From assembly GCA_964361655.1 (NCBI GenBank), contig CAYIBD010000001.1, positions 1 through 44,358 on the forward strand: DNA of 44,358 nt, in the 5' to 3' direction. This document shows, piece after piece, positions 14,697 to 23,608 of the stretch. Within the stretch, counting starts at the first letter, position 1. Each line of letters starts with the position of its first letter. The notes below the pieces were generated by a model that was given only the letters and a program-made list of their open reading frames with translations, was not told where the DNA came from and did no database searches. Both the position numbers and the translations under genes were made by a program. This DNA comes from CAYIBD01 sp964361655 (GTDB lineage Bacteria > Patescibacteriota > Minisyncoccia > Sungbacterales > SURF-37).

Positions 14697-15154
14697 ACGC
14701 ACGGAGAGTTTTTTATCAGGCAATACATCCGTTCCGAAAGCTCTACTGGTTTGTCGTTCGCCCGAGGACCTATGGCGTGAAGTGCCTCATTGAGTGTGAT
14801 GGCAAGCTTTTGCTGATCCGCAATACCTACGGAAAGATGCATTGGACATTTCCGGGCGGGGGTGTTGGTCGGAACGAATTACCGGAAGCAGCGGTGCGTC
14901 GTGAAGTTGTAGAAGAAGTTGGCATTCAGTTGGGAGAGGTGGTGTACCTCGGTCACTACTTCAATATCAAAGAGCATAAACGGGATACCGTTTATTGTTC
15001 CTATGTGCACGTTACGAACTCGACGTTTGCGTTGGATGCGGTGGAGATACAGGAAGCGGCATGGTTTCGGGCCGATGCACTCCCCCAGCCGCTTTCGCCT
15101 GCGGTCACAAAGGTGTTAGCACTTCATCGCAGCAAATCATCCGCATATCTGTAG
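14693..15154 (+). CDS. Nudix hydrolase
   Basis: 153 residues with a complete Nudix box: GGVGRNELPEAAVRREVVEE followed by VGI, matching G-x5-E-x7-REUXEEXGU. The preceding strand is GKMHWTFPGG. The family hydrolyses nucleoside diphosphates linked to another moiety (X), here plausibly a nucleotide sugar or a damaged nucleotide; substrate specificity cannot be read. The ATG overlaps the stop of the GT4 gene (ATGA), so it is translationally coupled to glycan synthesis genes. Base composition is visibly less GC-rich than its neighbours. Confidence 0.88.
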   Translation: MNARRVFYQAIHPFRKLYWFVVRPRTYGVKCLIECDGKLLLIRNTYGKMHWTFPGGGVGRNELPEAAVRREVVEEVGIQLGEVVYLGHYFNIKEHKRDTVYCSYVHVTNSTFALDAVEIQEAAWFRADALPQPLSPAVTKVLALHRSKSSAYL

Positions 15155-15184
15155 ATTCGCATTCCATCCGTAGATCTGCATCAC

Positions 15185-15952
15185 ATGAGTGTCCGCATCA
15201 TCATCCCCACCTATAACGAAGCCGAGAATATCGTTCAGTTGATCACCGAGCTTTTGGCAGTGATGCCGAACGATACTCGGATTCTGGTGGCTGATGACGG
15301 ATCGCCGGATGGCACGGCGGAGCTCGTAAGTAATCTCATGAGGCGGGATCCCCGCGTCGCGCTGATCAGTCGGCCCGGCAAAATGGGCATGGGCTCGGCG
15401 TATCAGGCCGCATTCCGTACGGTCCTCGATGAGGGCGAGGACGATCTGATTGTCACCATGGACGCCGACTTCTCGCATAACCCCAGCTATGTCCCTGAAC
15501 TTGTGCGGCAGTGCGAGACCCATGACCTCGTGGTCGGCTCGCGCTACGTCAAGGGCGGAGGCATTCAAAACTGGGAACTCTGGCGGCGTTTACTTTCCTG
15601 GGGCGGCAACCTCTATGTCCGCCTCATCACCGGCACGCCCATCCGCGATGCCACAGCCGGATTTTCCTGTATGCGGACCGAATTCCTCCGTCGGGTGCCC
15701 TTCGAGAAGGTGCGGGCTACCGGATACGCTTGGTGGTTCACGCTCCGTATGATGTTTTATCGTCGGGGAGCGCGCATTACTGAAATTCCGATTATCTTCA
15801 CCGAGCGGCGGTTGGGTAAATCAAAAATTTCCACCCATATCATCTACGAGGGGCTGATCGAACCATGGCGCATCCGGTTTTGGCGGCGGGTGCCGCGGAA
15901 ACCGGATGAAGGGCGAACCCCAAAAACCCCAACCCGAGCCAACCCCGAATGA
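15185..15952 (+). CDS. GT2 polyprenol-phosphate sugar transferase (DPM1-like)
   Basis: 255 residues. N-terminal IIIPTYNEAENIVQLITELL, then VADDGSPDGTAELV and TMDADFSHNP (the DXD metal/nucleotide site) are the classic signature of dolichol/polyprenol-phosphate mannosyltransferases. The conserved GSRYVKGGGI and ATAGFSCMRTEFL also occur, and RLGKSKIS lies near the end. It makes a polyprenyl-phosphate sugar that GT39-type membrane enzymes (660-2312 and 16375-18123) could use. The last residues (GRTPKTPTRANPE) are encoded by a C-rich heptad array and differ from the usual family end, so the tail may have been created by that repeat. The stop overlaps the next start as ATGA. Confidence 0.9.
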   Translation: MSVRIIIPTYNEAENIVQLITELLAVMPNDTRILVADDGSPDGTAELVSNLMRRDPRVALISRPGKMGMGSAYQAAFRTVLDEGEDDLIVTMDADFSHNPSYVPELVRQCETHDLVVGSRYVKGGGIQNWELWRRLLSWGGNLYVRLITGTPIRDATAGFSCMRTEFLRRVPFEKVRATGYAWWFTLRMMFYRRGARITEIPIIFTERRLGKSKISTHIIYEGLIEPWRIRFWRRVPRKPDEGRTPKTPTRANPE

Positions 15953-15966
15953 CCGAAATCCAAAGT
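15918..15966. repeat. C-rich heptanucleotide array at the 5' side of the four-helix-bundle gene
   Basis: Seven degenerate 7-base units (CCCCAAA, AACCCCA, then ACCCGAG, CCAACCC and weaker ones) spanning the end of the GT2 gene and the first codons of the next gene. Its sense is opposite to the G/T-rich array on the other side of that gene. Confidence 0.5.
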
Positions 15967-16308
15967 AAGAAACACTACGATCTTGATGAACGAACATTCC
16001 ACTTTGCTAAGCGCGCATTTCAGTATTTCAGTAGCCTACCTAAAACTCCAGCCAATATCGAAACTGCGAAACAGGGGATACGGGCAGCTGGATCCATTGG
16101 CGCAAACTATATTGAAGCTGATGAGGCATTGAGTAAGAAAGATTTTGTGATGCGTATTAAGATTTCACGAAAGGAATCAAAAGAGGAAGTCTATTGGCTT
16201 AGACTTTCAGAACCAAGGCCTGATCAAGAGAATGAACGCGCAGCGCTTATTCAGGAGGCTACCGAACTGATGAAAATCTTCGGTTCTATTATTTCGAAGT
16301 TGAGGTAA
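15949..16308 (+). CDS. four-helix-bundle protein (23S rRNA IVP / bAvd-like family)
   Basis: 119 residues, all helical. It begins after a short charged start with DLDERTFHFAKRAFQYFSSL, then AKQGIRAAGSIGANYIEAD and FVMRIKISRKESKEEVYWL, and ends with an AALIQEATELMKIFGSII helix. These are the conserved stretches of the small four-helix-bundle family encoded in 23S rRNA intervening sequences, as free genes, and related to the avd accessory protein of diversity-generating retroelements. No reverse transcriptase is present here. It is clearly more AT-rich than the genes on both sides and is bracketed by heptad arrays of opposite sense (15918-15966 and 16323-16371), which suggests it arrived as a cassette inside a glycan operon. 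Cellular role unknown. Confidence 0.85.
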   Translation: MTEIQSKKHYDLDERTFHFAKRAFQYFSSLPKTPANIETAKQGIRAAGSIGANYIEADEALSKKDFVMRIKISRKESKEEVYWLRLSEPRPDQENERAALIQEATELMKIFGSIISKLR

Positions 16309-16322
16309 GATTTTGATCATTT

Positions 16323-16371
16323 GGGCTTTGGGTTTGTTTAGGGTTTAGGGTTTAGGACTTAGGGCTTAGAA
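16323..16371. repeat. G/T-rich heptanucleotide array at the 3' side of the four-helix-bundle gene
   Basis: Seven consecutive heptads: GGGCTTT, GGGTTTG, TTTAGGG twice, then TTTAGGA, CTTAGGG, CTTAGAA, ending 3 bases before the next ATG (16375). It resembles a telomere repeat by chance of period and composition, but it is internal and degenerate. Confidence 0.75.
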
Positions 16372-16374
16372 CTC

Positions 16375-18123
16375 ATGAACATCTTGGGGAAACCTATATT
16401 CCTGATTTTGCTGGCTGCTTTGGTATTGCGCCTGTGGGGGATTGGCTATGGTTTTCCGTTTTTCCTGGTCAACGACGAGCCAGCGCTCGTGCTGGGTGCT
16501 TTGAAGATGCTGGAGTTAAGAACACTCGTTCCGGCTTGGCATGAGGGGGAGTTCCGGAAGGTCCTGAATTACCCCCCGCTCACGTCCTACTTCTATCTCG
16601 TTACGCTCGCGCCAGTGCTGGCCGTGCACTACGCGCTCTCCGGCTTTCCGCCGCTCATGGAGTACATGGACGCCTTTACGCTTGACCCGAGCTTCCTTTG
16701 GATTGCCGCACGGGTCATAAATGCCATCCTCGGCGTGGCGGTTGTCTACATCACGTATCGCCTGGCTCGCACCGTGACCGGTTCCGAGCGGGGGGCTCTT
16801 TTGGCAGCGATGTTCCTCGCCGTTTCCTTCTACGAGGTTCAGCTATCACAGGTGGTAAGACACTGGATGCCGGCCTCCCTCCTCCTCGTGTTGGCTTGGC
16901 TTGCCGCCGAAGGCGTTCGGGCCAAGGGCGAACGCCGGTTCTACCTCATCGCCGGCCTCATGACCGGCCTCGGCATGGGCGTAAATACCTCCTCCGCCAT
17001 CGGACTGTTGCCAGCGCTGTGGTATCACTTCGGGGCACGGGGTCGGTCTATGGCGGCGAAGATGCGTTCTTTGCGGCTGTGGCAAATGATCGCCCTCGCG
17101 GTGGTCCTTGGGGCAACCTTCATTCTCCTTTACCCATACGGTTTTACCCGGGGTGAGGGCGCCTCAAGCGTCGGCAGCGATATTGGGAGGCGCTTTTCGT
17201 CTCTCGCGAGCCGCTTCATGGCGATCCCCGAGTGGGCGAACTTCCTCTTCGGATATGCCAAGCTCCTCCTCTGGTACGAGGCCACGCTTGTTGCCGGAGC
17301 GCTCATCGGCGCCTGGGCTCTCCTCCGCCGCAACGCCTCCTTTGTTCTCCTCGCGATCGTCTTTTGTCTTGTCTACCTCTCGTTGCTCTACTTTTTCTTT
17401 AACGCCATCCCCCGGGCGCTCATTTTCATCCTGCCGCCGCTCGCCGTACTCGCCGGATACGGCGTAGACGAGCTTGTCGCCACGTTTGAGAACCGGCTGC
17501 GACCAACGCGGCTGGCTGCGCTCGCCATTTTCGGTTTGCCATTTTTGATTTTCTTCGCCTACCCGCTCGTTATTGACCTGCGATATGACTATCTCCTCTC
17601 GCAATCCGATACGCGCCTCGTTGCCAAGCGCTGGATTGAATCAAACATTCCACCCGGGACCAAGGTGCTCGCCGACCTCCCCTACCTTCGGCTGATCAAT
17701 ACTAAGGAGGGCATCCGGGAGCTTGCGGCGATTGACCCCACCGCCCTCCGGGCTCAAGACCGCGTGCTCCTGCGTCGTGACGAAGCCAGTTACCCCAAGC
17801 CGGCCTACCATCTCCTGAATCTTCACTTTGTGGCGCCGGAGGCACCGGAACGCCGCCTTAGCCTTGGCGACGTCCAACAGAGGGGCTTCCGGTACCTCAT
17901 GGTGGAGTATGAGTATATGAATGGCGCTGACCTTGATCCCCATCTCTCCCCCCTCATCGAAGCGGCGCGCCTCGTGAATCGATTCATGCCGTTCCGGGTG
18001 GGCGGGGGATTGGAGCGGGCCCTGGATATCTCGGGCGAAATTGCAACCATCCACCCCATGGAGCTCTTTTCGCTTGAGCGCTTTGGTCAGATCGTTGAGA
18101 TTTACGCAATTCCGGAGCGGTAG
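16375..18123 (+). CDS. GT39/ArnT-like integral-membrane glycosyltransferase
   Basis: 582 residues with about ten to twelve membrane helices. After the first helix comes YGFPFFLVNDEPALVLGALK, where Asp-Glu sits at the catalytic acidic motif of the PMT/ArnT superfamily. LNYPPLTSYFYL and FLAVSFYEVQLSQVVRHWMP are characteristic of PMT_2 proteins. The soluble C-terminal domain starts near residue 415. It probably uses the polyprenyl-phosphate sugar made by the GT2 enzyme two genes upstream, acting on the outer face of the membrane. The start codon lies 3 bases after a heptad repeat array and there is no clear Shine-Dalgarno sequence, so its expression may have been altered when the array arose. 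Confidence 0.85.
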   Translation: MNILGKPIFLILLAALVLRLWGIGYGFPFFLVNDEPALVLGALKMLELRTLVPAWHEGEFRKVLNYPPLTSYFYLVTLAPVLAVHYALSGFPPLMEYMDAFTLDPSFLWIAARVINAILGVAVVYITYRLARTVTGSERGALLAAMFLAVSFYEVQLSQVVRHWMPASLLLVLAWLAAEGVRAKGERRFYLIAGLMTGLGMGVNTSSAIGLLPALWYHFGARGRSMAAKMRSLRLWQMIALAVVLGATFILLYPYGFTRGEGASSVGSDIGRRFSSLASRFMAIPEWANFLFGYAKLLLWYEATLVAGALIGAWALLRRNASFVLLAIVFCLVYLSLLYFFFNAIPRALIFILPPLAVLAGYGVDELVATFENRLRPTRLAALAIFGLPFLIFFAYPLVIDLRYDYLLSQSDTRLVAKRWIESNIPPGTKVLADLPYLRLINTKEGIRELAAIDPTALRAQDRVLLRRDEASYPKPAYHLLNLHFVAPEAPERRLSLGDVQQRGFRYLMVEYEYMNGADLDPHLSPLIEAARLVNRFMPFRVGGGLERALDISGEIATIHPMELFSLERFGQIVEIYAIPER

Positions 18124-18136
18124 TAGGGGGTAGGGT

Positions 18137-19540
18137 ATGGTGGAAGAGCGGCGTTACTCATTCCTCGAGCTTTCGGTTCAGAGCTTGGCCCGGGGCCAGT
18201 TCTGGGGCCTGCTTTCGCGCGGCCTCGCCTTTGCGGCCGCATTCATCATCCTCGCCAAGCTTTCGGTCTACCAGTTCGGGCTCTACCAGTTGGCGCTCGC
18301 GGCCGTGGCCATCATCGGCTCTTTCACTACTGGGTTCTTTGACGAGATCGTCTCGGTTGACCTCGCGCGCTCCTTTGCCCAAAAGCGCATTGGCGAGGGC
18401 CGCCGGCTCTTCCACGAGTTTGCCGGCCTGAAGCTCCTCATGGCTGTTCTCGCTTTTTCCGTCCTCATGGCCGGCGCCGAGGTGATTGCGCGCTTCTACG
18501 ATCGTGACATCGCCGGTTTGGTGCGCATCGCAAGCTTCCTCATACCCATCGCGAGCCTACGCAACATCCAAACGACGTTTTTCGGCACCACACTCTCCTT
18601 TGTCACGTTCGGCGTCATCGCCATTCAGGATGGGATTCGCATTCTCCTCTTACTGGGATTGCTGTGGGTTGATCGGTTGGGGCTGGCCGAGGTGCTCTTG
18701 GCTAACGTCGCCGCCGCGGGTATCGTGCTCGTATACACGAGCTACTTTTTCCTCCGCGAGTACCGTCGCTTCTTCCGTAGCGCCGCTGCCGCGGCGGGCT
18801 GGCCCCTCATCAAGATTTTTCGGGAGTTCGGATTCTGGGTGTCGCTGCGCTATGCGTTCATGCGGGCGTATAAGAACGTTGGCGTTTGGTTCGTTGGGTT
18901 TTTCCTGGGCGCAGAAGCCGTGGCCTTCTACGCCATCCTCATGAATCTGGCCACGGCGGCTCAGACCTTTATCCCGACCAACATCATCGGCGGCCTCCTG
19001 CCGTGGGAAGTTGGCCGGCCGCGGCGCCTCGGCTTCATCTACCGCCGCATCTTGAAATACGGGGTGTGGGCCGGCCTGGCAATCGCCGTTGGCGTTGCGG
19101 TTCTGGCTCGGCCGCTCGTAGCGCTCCTCCTCCCCAAATACCTGCCGGCCATGGGGTACCTCGAGGTTATGGCGTTCACCCTGCCGCTCTATGCCGTCTA
19201 TAAGTCCCAGAAGGTGTTTCTGACCGCGCTCCGCGAGCAGAAGATCCTGGCTCTCCGTATTTTTGCCGAAGCCGTCATCACGGCCGTCCTCCTCGTTATC
19301 TTCCTGCCACTCGTCGGTCTCTGGGCCATCATCATTGAGTACGTTGCCGCGTACCTCTACCGCGTGACGTTTTACACCGTCTATCTTCGGAAGGCCTACC
19401 CGGCCCTCCGGCTAAAGCTCCGGGAGTTCTTTGCCTTTGACCGCGATGACCGCGCCTTTCTTGCCCGGGCGATGGGCGAGCTCCGCGAGCCGAAGCGCTG
19501 GTTGAGACCAGCACGGGTAGACATCAGTACACTGCCGTGA
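18137..19540 (+). CDS. Wzx-like polysaccharide flippase (MOP superfamily)
   Basis: 467 residues with 12-14 predicted membrane helices in the regular two-bundle pattern of MOP-family exporters. Typical features are an N-terminal amphipathic start followed by ARGQFWGLLSRGLAFAAAFI, GFWVSLRYAFMRAYKNVGVW in the middle and LRKAYPALRLKLREFFAFD at the cytosolic end. It is expected to flip a lipid-linked oligosaccharide from the inner to the outer leaflet. It sits in the middle of the cluster, between a membrane glycosyltransferase and a GT4 enzyme whose GTG start overlaps its stop (GTGA), which fits a repeat-unit export step. Confidence 0.85.
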   Translation: MVEERRYSFLELSVQSLARGQFWGLLSRGLAFAAAFIILAKLSVYQFGLYQLALAAVAIIGSFTTGFFDEIVSVDLARSFAQKRIGEGRRLFHEFAGLKLLMAVLAFSVLMAGAEVIARFYDRDIAGLVRIASFLIPIASLRNIQTTFFGTTLSFVTFGVIAIQDGIRILLLLGLLWVDRLGLAEVLLANVAAAGIVLVYTSYFFLREYRRFFRSAAAAAGWPLIKIFREFGFWVSLRYAFMRAYKNVGVWFVGFFLGAEAVAFYAILMNLATAAQTFIPTNIIGGLLPWEVGRPRRLGFIYRRILKYGVWAGLAIAVGVAVLARPLVALLLPKYLPAMGYLEVMAFTLPLYAVYKSQKVFLTALREQKILALRIFAEAVITAVLLVIFLPLVGLWAIIIEYVAAYLYRVTFYTVYLRKAYPALRLKLREFFAFDRDDRAFLARAMGELREPKRWLRPARVDISTLP

Positions 19541-20640
19541 AGGTCTGCTTCCTCAACCATAACCTCCGTGAGTCGAGCGGTGCGGGCCGATTCGCGTTGG
19601 CACTCGTCACCAACTTGAAAAAGTTTAACCCGGCCCTCCAAGCCGTGGTGCTTACCACGAGTGGCTGCCATCATCCCTGGGAGCAGCCCATCCTGCCATC
19701 ACATCCCCTCCGGTTCCTCCCGGCCCTGGCCCGAGTCCGGAAGATGTTCCGGCGCTCGGACCTCATCCACGCACTTGACGGCTGGCCCTACGGCGTCATC
19801 GCCGCGCTTGCGAATCTCGCCCTCGGCAAGCCCCTTCTCATCACCGCCATCGGCACGGGGGCGATCCAGCCGCTGTACCGGCGGTATGGCTGGCTTCTGG
19901 CCTGGGCGTACCGACGGGCCAATCGCGTCGTGGCCATCTCCGATTACACCCGGCGCGAAGTCGTTAAAAAAGTTGCCGGGCTTGAGATTGACGTCATCAA
20001 CCATGCCGTCTCGAGCGAGGAATTCGAGCGGCCGCTCTGGGATGGCGTGGCTGCCGGAGATCGGGCTCGGATCGAGGGCTGGAGGCCCTTCATCCTGTCC
20101 GTGGGCTCGCCCAAGGCGCGAAAGGGGTTCACCGTTTCCATCCGCGCCTTTGCCGAGATCGTGCCGCAGCGGCCAGAACTCCGCTACGTGATGGTCGGCA
20201 GCGGCGGGCCGGCGATCCGGGGGCTGGTCCGCGAGCTCGGCCTTGAAGACCGCGTGGTCATGGTGAAGCATGTGCCGCGGCCGTTCCTGGTAGGGCTCTA
20301 CCGCAATGCGGAACTCTTCATGCTCTTGCCGTATGATGTGGACAAAGACGTCGAGGGGTTTGGGTTTGTGTTTCTGGAGGCCGCGGCTGCCGGTCTCCCG
20401 GTGATCGGCACCCGCGAGTCGGGTGCTGAAGACGCCCTCTCCCACGGAGAGAACGGCTTTCTCGTACCGCCGCAGGATCCTCCCGCCGCCGCCGAGGCCG
20501 CAATCCGCATTCTTTCCTCGCCGGAGCTCAAAGAGCGCTTCAGCCGCGCCTCACTCGCCTTTGCGCGGGAAATGAACTGGGAGCGGGTTGCTGCCGCTTA
20601 CCACCACATTTACCGGTCATTATTGCGCGAGCACCTATGA
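19537..20640 (+). CDS. GT4-family glycosyltransferase
   Basis: 367 residues. The GTG start at 19537 overlaps the flippase stop. The N-terminal half begins VCFLNHNLRESSGAGRFALA; the donor-site half has ILSVGSPKARKGFTVSIRAF, GSGGPAIRGLVRELGLEDRV and VEGFGFVFLEAAAAGLPVIG with the E-x7-E pair, followed by GTRESGAEDALSHGENGFLV. It is a retaining nucleotide-sugar glycosyltransferase of the cytoplasmic side. Unlike three other GT4s in the window it has an ordinary helix after the G-x-G motif and no heptad tract. The stop overlaps the next start as ATGA. Confidence 0.88.
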   Translation: MKVCFLNHNLRESSGAGRFALALVTNLKKFNPALQAVVLTTSGCHHPWEQPILPSHPLRFLPALARVRKMFRRSDLIHALDGWPYGVIAALANLALGKPLLITAIGTGAIQPLYRRYGWLLAWAYRRANRVVAISDYTRREVVKKVAGLEIDVINHAVSSEEFERPLWDGVAAGDRARIEGWRPFILSVGSPKARKGFTVSIRAFAEIVPQRPELRYVMVGSGGPAIRGLVRELGLEDRVVMVKHVPRPFLVGLYRNAELFMLLPYDVDKDVEGFGFVFLEAAAAGLPVIGTRESGAEDALSHGENGFLVPPQDPPAAAEAAIRILSSPELKERFSRASLAFAREMNWERVAAAYHHIYRSLLREHL

Positions 20641-21542
20641 ATATCTTTCCGACACTCCGGCACTGGCTGCGGAATACCGCCCCGGTGTGGCAGGCCCGCA
20701 ATGCCGGCGGGCGGCTACGCTACTGGCAGGAACGGCCCGCGCTTGCGGCGCCCGAAGCGCGGGCCGTGGCGTCACTCCGACAGGATGGCATTACGCTTGC
20801 CGCGGTTGATGAAATCTCGCCGCCGGGCACGTTCGTGGAACTTCAATCCTGGGCCCGTCGCCGCCGCGAACTCCCGGAGATTGAGGCCGCTATCCGCGGA
20901 CGCGCCGAAGGTAAAGGGCCGGGGCCAGCCGGGAAAAAAGCGCGGTTCCTCGTTGACCTCTGGGGCGGGCCGCATGAACTGGATCTTGGCAATGCGTTCA
21001 TCCGGTGGAGCTTGAGCCGGCCGCTCCTGGCTATCGTCAGTTCCTACCTTGGGCTCGTGCCCCGCTTAAGAGAGTTTTTCCTGGAGGTCACGGTCCCGCG
21101 CCGCGGCCTTGGCGATCCGATCGCTTCGCAGCGCTGGCACCAAGATCCGGATGATAAGAAACTCGTCAAGGTTTTCCTCTATTTAAACGACGTCGATGAA
21201 GGCGCCGGCCCCTTCACCTACGTGAAGGGCTCGCATGCGTCCGGCAGATGGAGGAGCGCATTCCCCTTTGATCCGGATCGCGGCCGGCATCCGGACGCCG
21301 CTATGGTCGAACGCCTCGTCCCGCCCGAAGATCGCATCGTTGCCACCGGTCGGGCTGGCACGGTGATTTTTTGCGATACGTCCGGTGTTCATCGCGGCGG
21401 CTATGCCACGATGAACGAGCGCATCATGTACACGAGCGTCTACACCACGCCGGCCTCGCGCCTGCCGCAGCGCTATACCGTCCCCCTCGCATTCGAGGGT
21501 CAAAACCTAGGTCGGTTGGCTCGGTACGCCATTAGACCCTGA
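20637..21542 (+). CDS. phytanoyl-CoA dioxygenase-like Fe(II)/2-oxoglutarate oxygenase (copy 1)
   Basis: 301 residues. The core has SQRWHQDPDDKKLVKVFLYL (H168 and D170, the HxD metal ligands) and FCDTSGVHRGGY (distal His252), the 2-His-1-carboxylate triad of the PhyH family. DEGAGPFTYVKGSH lies between them. Family members hydroxylate small molecules or lipids using O2 and 2-oxoglutarate. The setting, overlapping a GT4 gene and next to a paralogue, points to hydroxylation of a sugar, lipid carrier or glycan. A third paralogue lies at 29617. The substrate cannot be inferred from sequence. Confidence 0.8.
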   Translation: MNIFPTLRHWLRNTAPVWQARNAGGRLRYWQERPALAAPEARAVASLRQDGITLAAVDEISPPGTFVELQSWARRRRELPEIEAAIRGRAEGKGPGPAGKKARFLVDLWGGPHELDLGNAFIRWSLSRPLLAIVSSYLGLVPRLREFFLEVTVPRRGLGDPIASQRWHQDPDDKKLVKVFLYLNDVDEGAGPFTYVKGSHASGRWRSAFPFDPDRGRHPDAAMVERLVPPEDRIVATGRAGTVIFCDTSGVHRGGYATMNERIMYTSVYTTPASRLPQRYTVPLAFEGQNLGRLARYAIRP

Positions 21543-21547
21543 TTGGC

Positions 21548-22513
21548 ATGCGGCGATTTGCCAGAGTGATACTCTTAATTCTCGGCACGCTCTACTACCG
21601 CATCCGGGGCGTGCGGCCGGTGTGGCGGTTCCTCAACCGGCAGGGTCGCACGCTTTACGCCCGGCACGCTCTTTCGCTCTCGCCCCTCGAGGCCACGCTC
21701 GTGGCATCGCTGCGAGAACGAGGGATTGCCGTGGCACACGCCTCCGAGCTTTTCGGCTCTCTTGCCCTCTTGGAGGAACTCCGCCGCTATGCCCTGTCGC
21801 GCTGGGAGAACCCCCATATCAGGGCGGCGGTCCGGGAACGAGAGCAAATTCTGGCAACCGGCAGCAAGCCGAGAATCCGAAAGCCCTTTCTCATTAACCT
21901 GTGGGATGGTCCGGCGGTCATTGATCTTGCCCATCCGTTTATTCGGTTCAGCTTGAGCGATCCGATCCTCCGGGTTGTCAATGCCTACCTCGGGATGTTT
22001 TCGAAATTCCGGTTCTGGCACCTCGAAGCCACTCTGCCCCTTCCGCCGCGCTTGCGGGCTACGGCTTCCCAGCGCTGGCACCGCGATCCTGAAGATCGGA
22101 AGCTGGTCAAGGTATTCGTGTACCTCAATGACGTGACTGAAGCCGCCGGCCCGTTTACGTACCTCCAGTACTCGCACGACGGCGGCAAATGGCGGGCGCT
22201 CTACCCGCAGTCACCCCCGCGCGGTACGCTCGCCATGCCACCCCACGCCGAATATTCTCTACCCGAAGAGGACGTAATGAGCTCTACGGGTCGGGCCGGC
22301 ACCATTATCTTCTGCGACACGAGCGGTCTCCATAGAGGCGGGCTGGCCCTCGAGCGGCCCCGGATCATGTATACGAGCGTCTACACTTCTCCGGCCTCGG
22401 TCTGGCCAATCCGCTACACCTACCCGTCGGGATTCCATGCCGGCGGGCTTTCCCTGCAGGCGCGTTTTGCGGTTGCCAACGACCCCCGCCAGCGTGCACC
22501 GAGATACTACTAG
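21548..22513 (+). CDS. phytanoyl-CoA dioxygenase-like Fe(II)/2-oxoglutarate oxygenase (copy 2)
   Basis: 321 residues, a paralogue of the preceding gene 5 bases downstream of it. Metal ligands are in SQRWHRDPEDRKLVKVFVYL (H178, D180) and FCDTSGLHRGGL (H262); the N-terminus has a hydrophobic stretch (FARVILLILGTLYY) that could associate with the membrane. The shared INLWDGPAVIDLAHPFIRFS block also matches LVDLWGGPHELDLGNAFIRW in copy 1, so the two arose by duplication and both keep catalytic residues. This ends the first long plus-strand run; the next gene is convergent. Confidence 0.8.
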   Translation: MRRFARVILLILGTLYYRIRGVRPVWRFLNRQGRTLYARHALSLSPLEATLVASLRERGIAVAHASELFGSLALLEELRRYALSRWENPHIRAAVREREQILATGSKPRIRKPFLINLWDGPAVIDLAHPFIRFSLSDPILRVVNAYLGMFSKFRFWHLEATLPLPPRLRATASQRWHRDPEDRKLVKVFVYLNDVTEAAGPFTYLQYSHDGGKWRALYPQSPPRGTLAMPPHAEYSLPEEDVMSSTGRAGTIIFCDTSGLHRGGLALERPRIMYTSVYTSPASVWPIRYTYPSGFHAGGLSLQARFAVANDPRQRAPRYY

Positions 22514-22537
22514 CGCCGGGGCCATACCTCGCGTCGC

Positions 22538-23608
22538 TCATTTAATGCAGAGGAAGAGGTTGCGTGCGAACTGTACCCGAAACGGCAGGTCGGCTATGGA
22601 GACGTCATCGGCCAGCGGCTCGACGAGGAGCGATCGGCAGCCGCTGCGGCCAGCGAGGCGATCTTGGATTCGCCAGTACCAGTGATAGGGCTTGAGGCCA
22701 AAGACCGTGGCAGTATCTTTGGACCAGAAATAACGGTAGGTGCGGCCAGCATCAAGCGGTTGATCCAGACAAAGCTCGCGCCGGAATTTTATTGTGAGAT
22801 CGGAGCCGTAATCGCGCGCCGGCGTTCTCGAATCCACCAACATTGTCGTCCGCTTGGCAATGAGGATGACTTCTGCTTGGTTCGAGAAGCTCGAGTCCAC
22901 TACCTCGTAGCCGGAGCGGTTGATGAGTTGGGCGAGGCTCGAGGCGCTGAACGAATGGAGGTGCGGCAGGAAGAGGAGGATATTCATGGCCGGCTCGCCC
23001 CACACGTTGGGAACGCCAAGAACCAGGAGGTCGCCGGACTTTTGGAGGCGCGCGCACGCGGCCAAGACCTCACCGGGATGGTAGGTGTGCTCGAGCACGT
23101 GGAAAGCCAAGAGGAGCCGAATCGGCGCGCGGCGAGCAAGTTCGGACTGGATTGCGGGCGCTTCGAAGTCGCCGCTGAGGATGGGGAAACCCGTGGCGCG
23201 CGTTGCGGCTTCGGCTCGGCGGCGCGAACTCTCGATGCCGATGAGGTTGAGAAAGCCGTTGGCCCGGATAAACTTCAGCATCGTGCCGTACCCGCTCCCG
23301 ATCTCGACGATGGCGGCACGCGGATCGGGCAGCATAGCAAGTGCGCGTTCGATCGCGCTCCGAGCCGGGTTGGACTTTTGTTTCTTGGCGGCAAGTGCCT
23401 CCGTGTCCTTCTCGGCGCCATGGCTCCATACGCGATCGTAGTAGCGGCTGATCCACTCACGGGTGGGCCGGTCAAGGTAGCCGAGGTAGGCGCAGTGGTA
23501 GCAGGCGCCAACGCGGATGGCGCGATGGCCGTCGGCGGCAGCCAGGCGAACGAATTCAGTCAGGAGCTGGCCGCACGACGGACAGGCTGGCTGGACTTCA
23601 GGCGGCAT
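22538..23608 (-). CDS. zinc-ribbon class I SAM-dependent methyltransferase
   Basis: About 356 residues. The N-terminus carries a CPSCG knuckle and a second GACYHCAYLG knuckle, as in the zinc-binding methyltransferases of glycan and natural-product clusters. The SAM site is AIVEIGSGYGTMLKFIRANG (motif I), with IGIESS (motif II acidic) and LAFHVLEHTYHPGEVL. The C-terminal region is all new sequence with no recognised domain. Probably methylates a sugar or glycan terminus. I start at ATG 23608, 3 bases after GAGGAG; an in-frame ATG at 23665 would add 19 residues. It points against the flanking genes, and the long antisense frame on the plus strand here is a shadow. Confidence 0.78.
   Translation of the reverse strand: MPPEVQPACPSCGQLLTEFVRLAAADGHRAIRVGACYHCAYLGYLDRPTREWISRYYDRVWSHGAEKDTEALAAKKQKSNPARSAIERALAMLPDPRAAIVEIGSGYGTMLKFIRANGFLNLIGIESSRRRAEAATRATGFPILSGDFEAPAIQSELARRAPIRLLLAFHVLEHTYHPGEVLAACARLQKSGDLLVLGVPNVWGEPAMNILLFLPHLHSFSASSLAQLINRSGYEVVDSSFSNQAEVILIAKRTTMLVDSRTPARDYGSDLTIKFRRELCLDQPLDAGRTYRYFWSKDTATVFGLKPYHWYWRIQDRLAGRSGCRSLLVEPLADDVSIADLPFRVQFARNLFLCIK

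Noticed and set aside
16337..16371. Telomere-like TTTAGGG repeats
   Set aside because: Internal, degenerate and only one instance of a broader family of 7-base-period arrays with different unit sequences.
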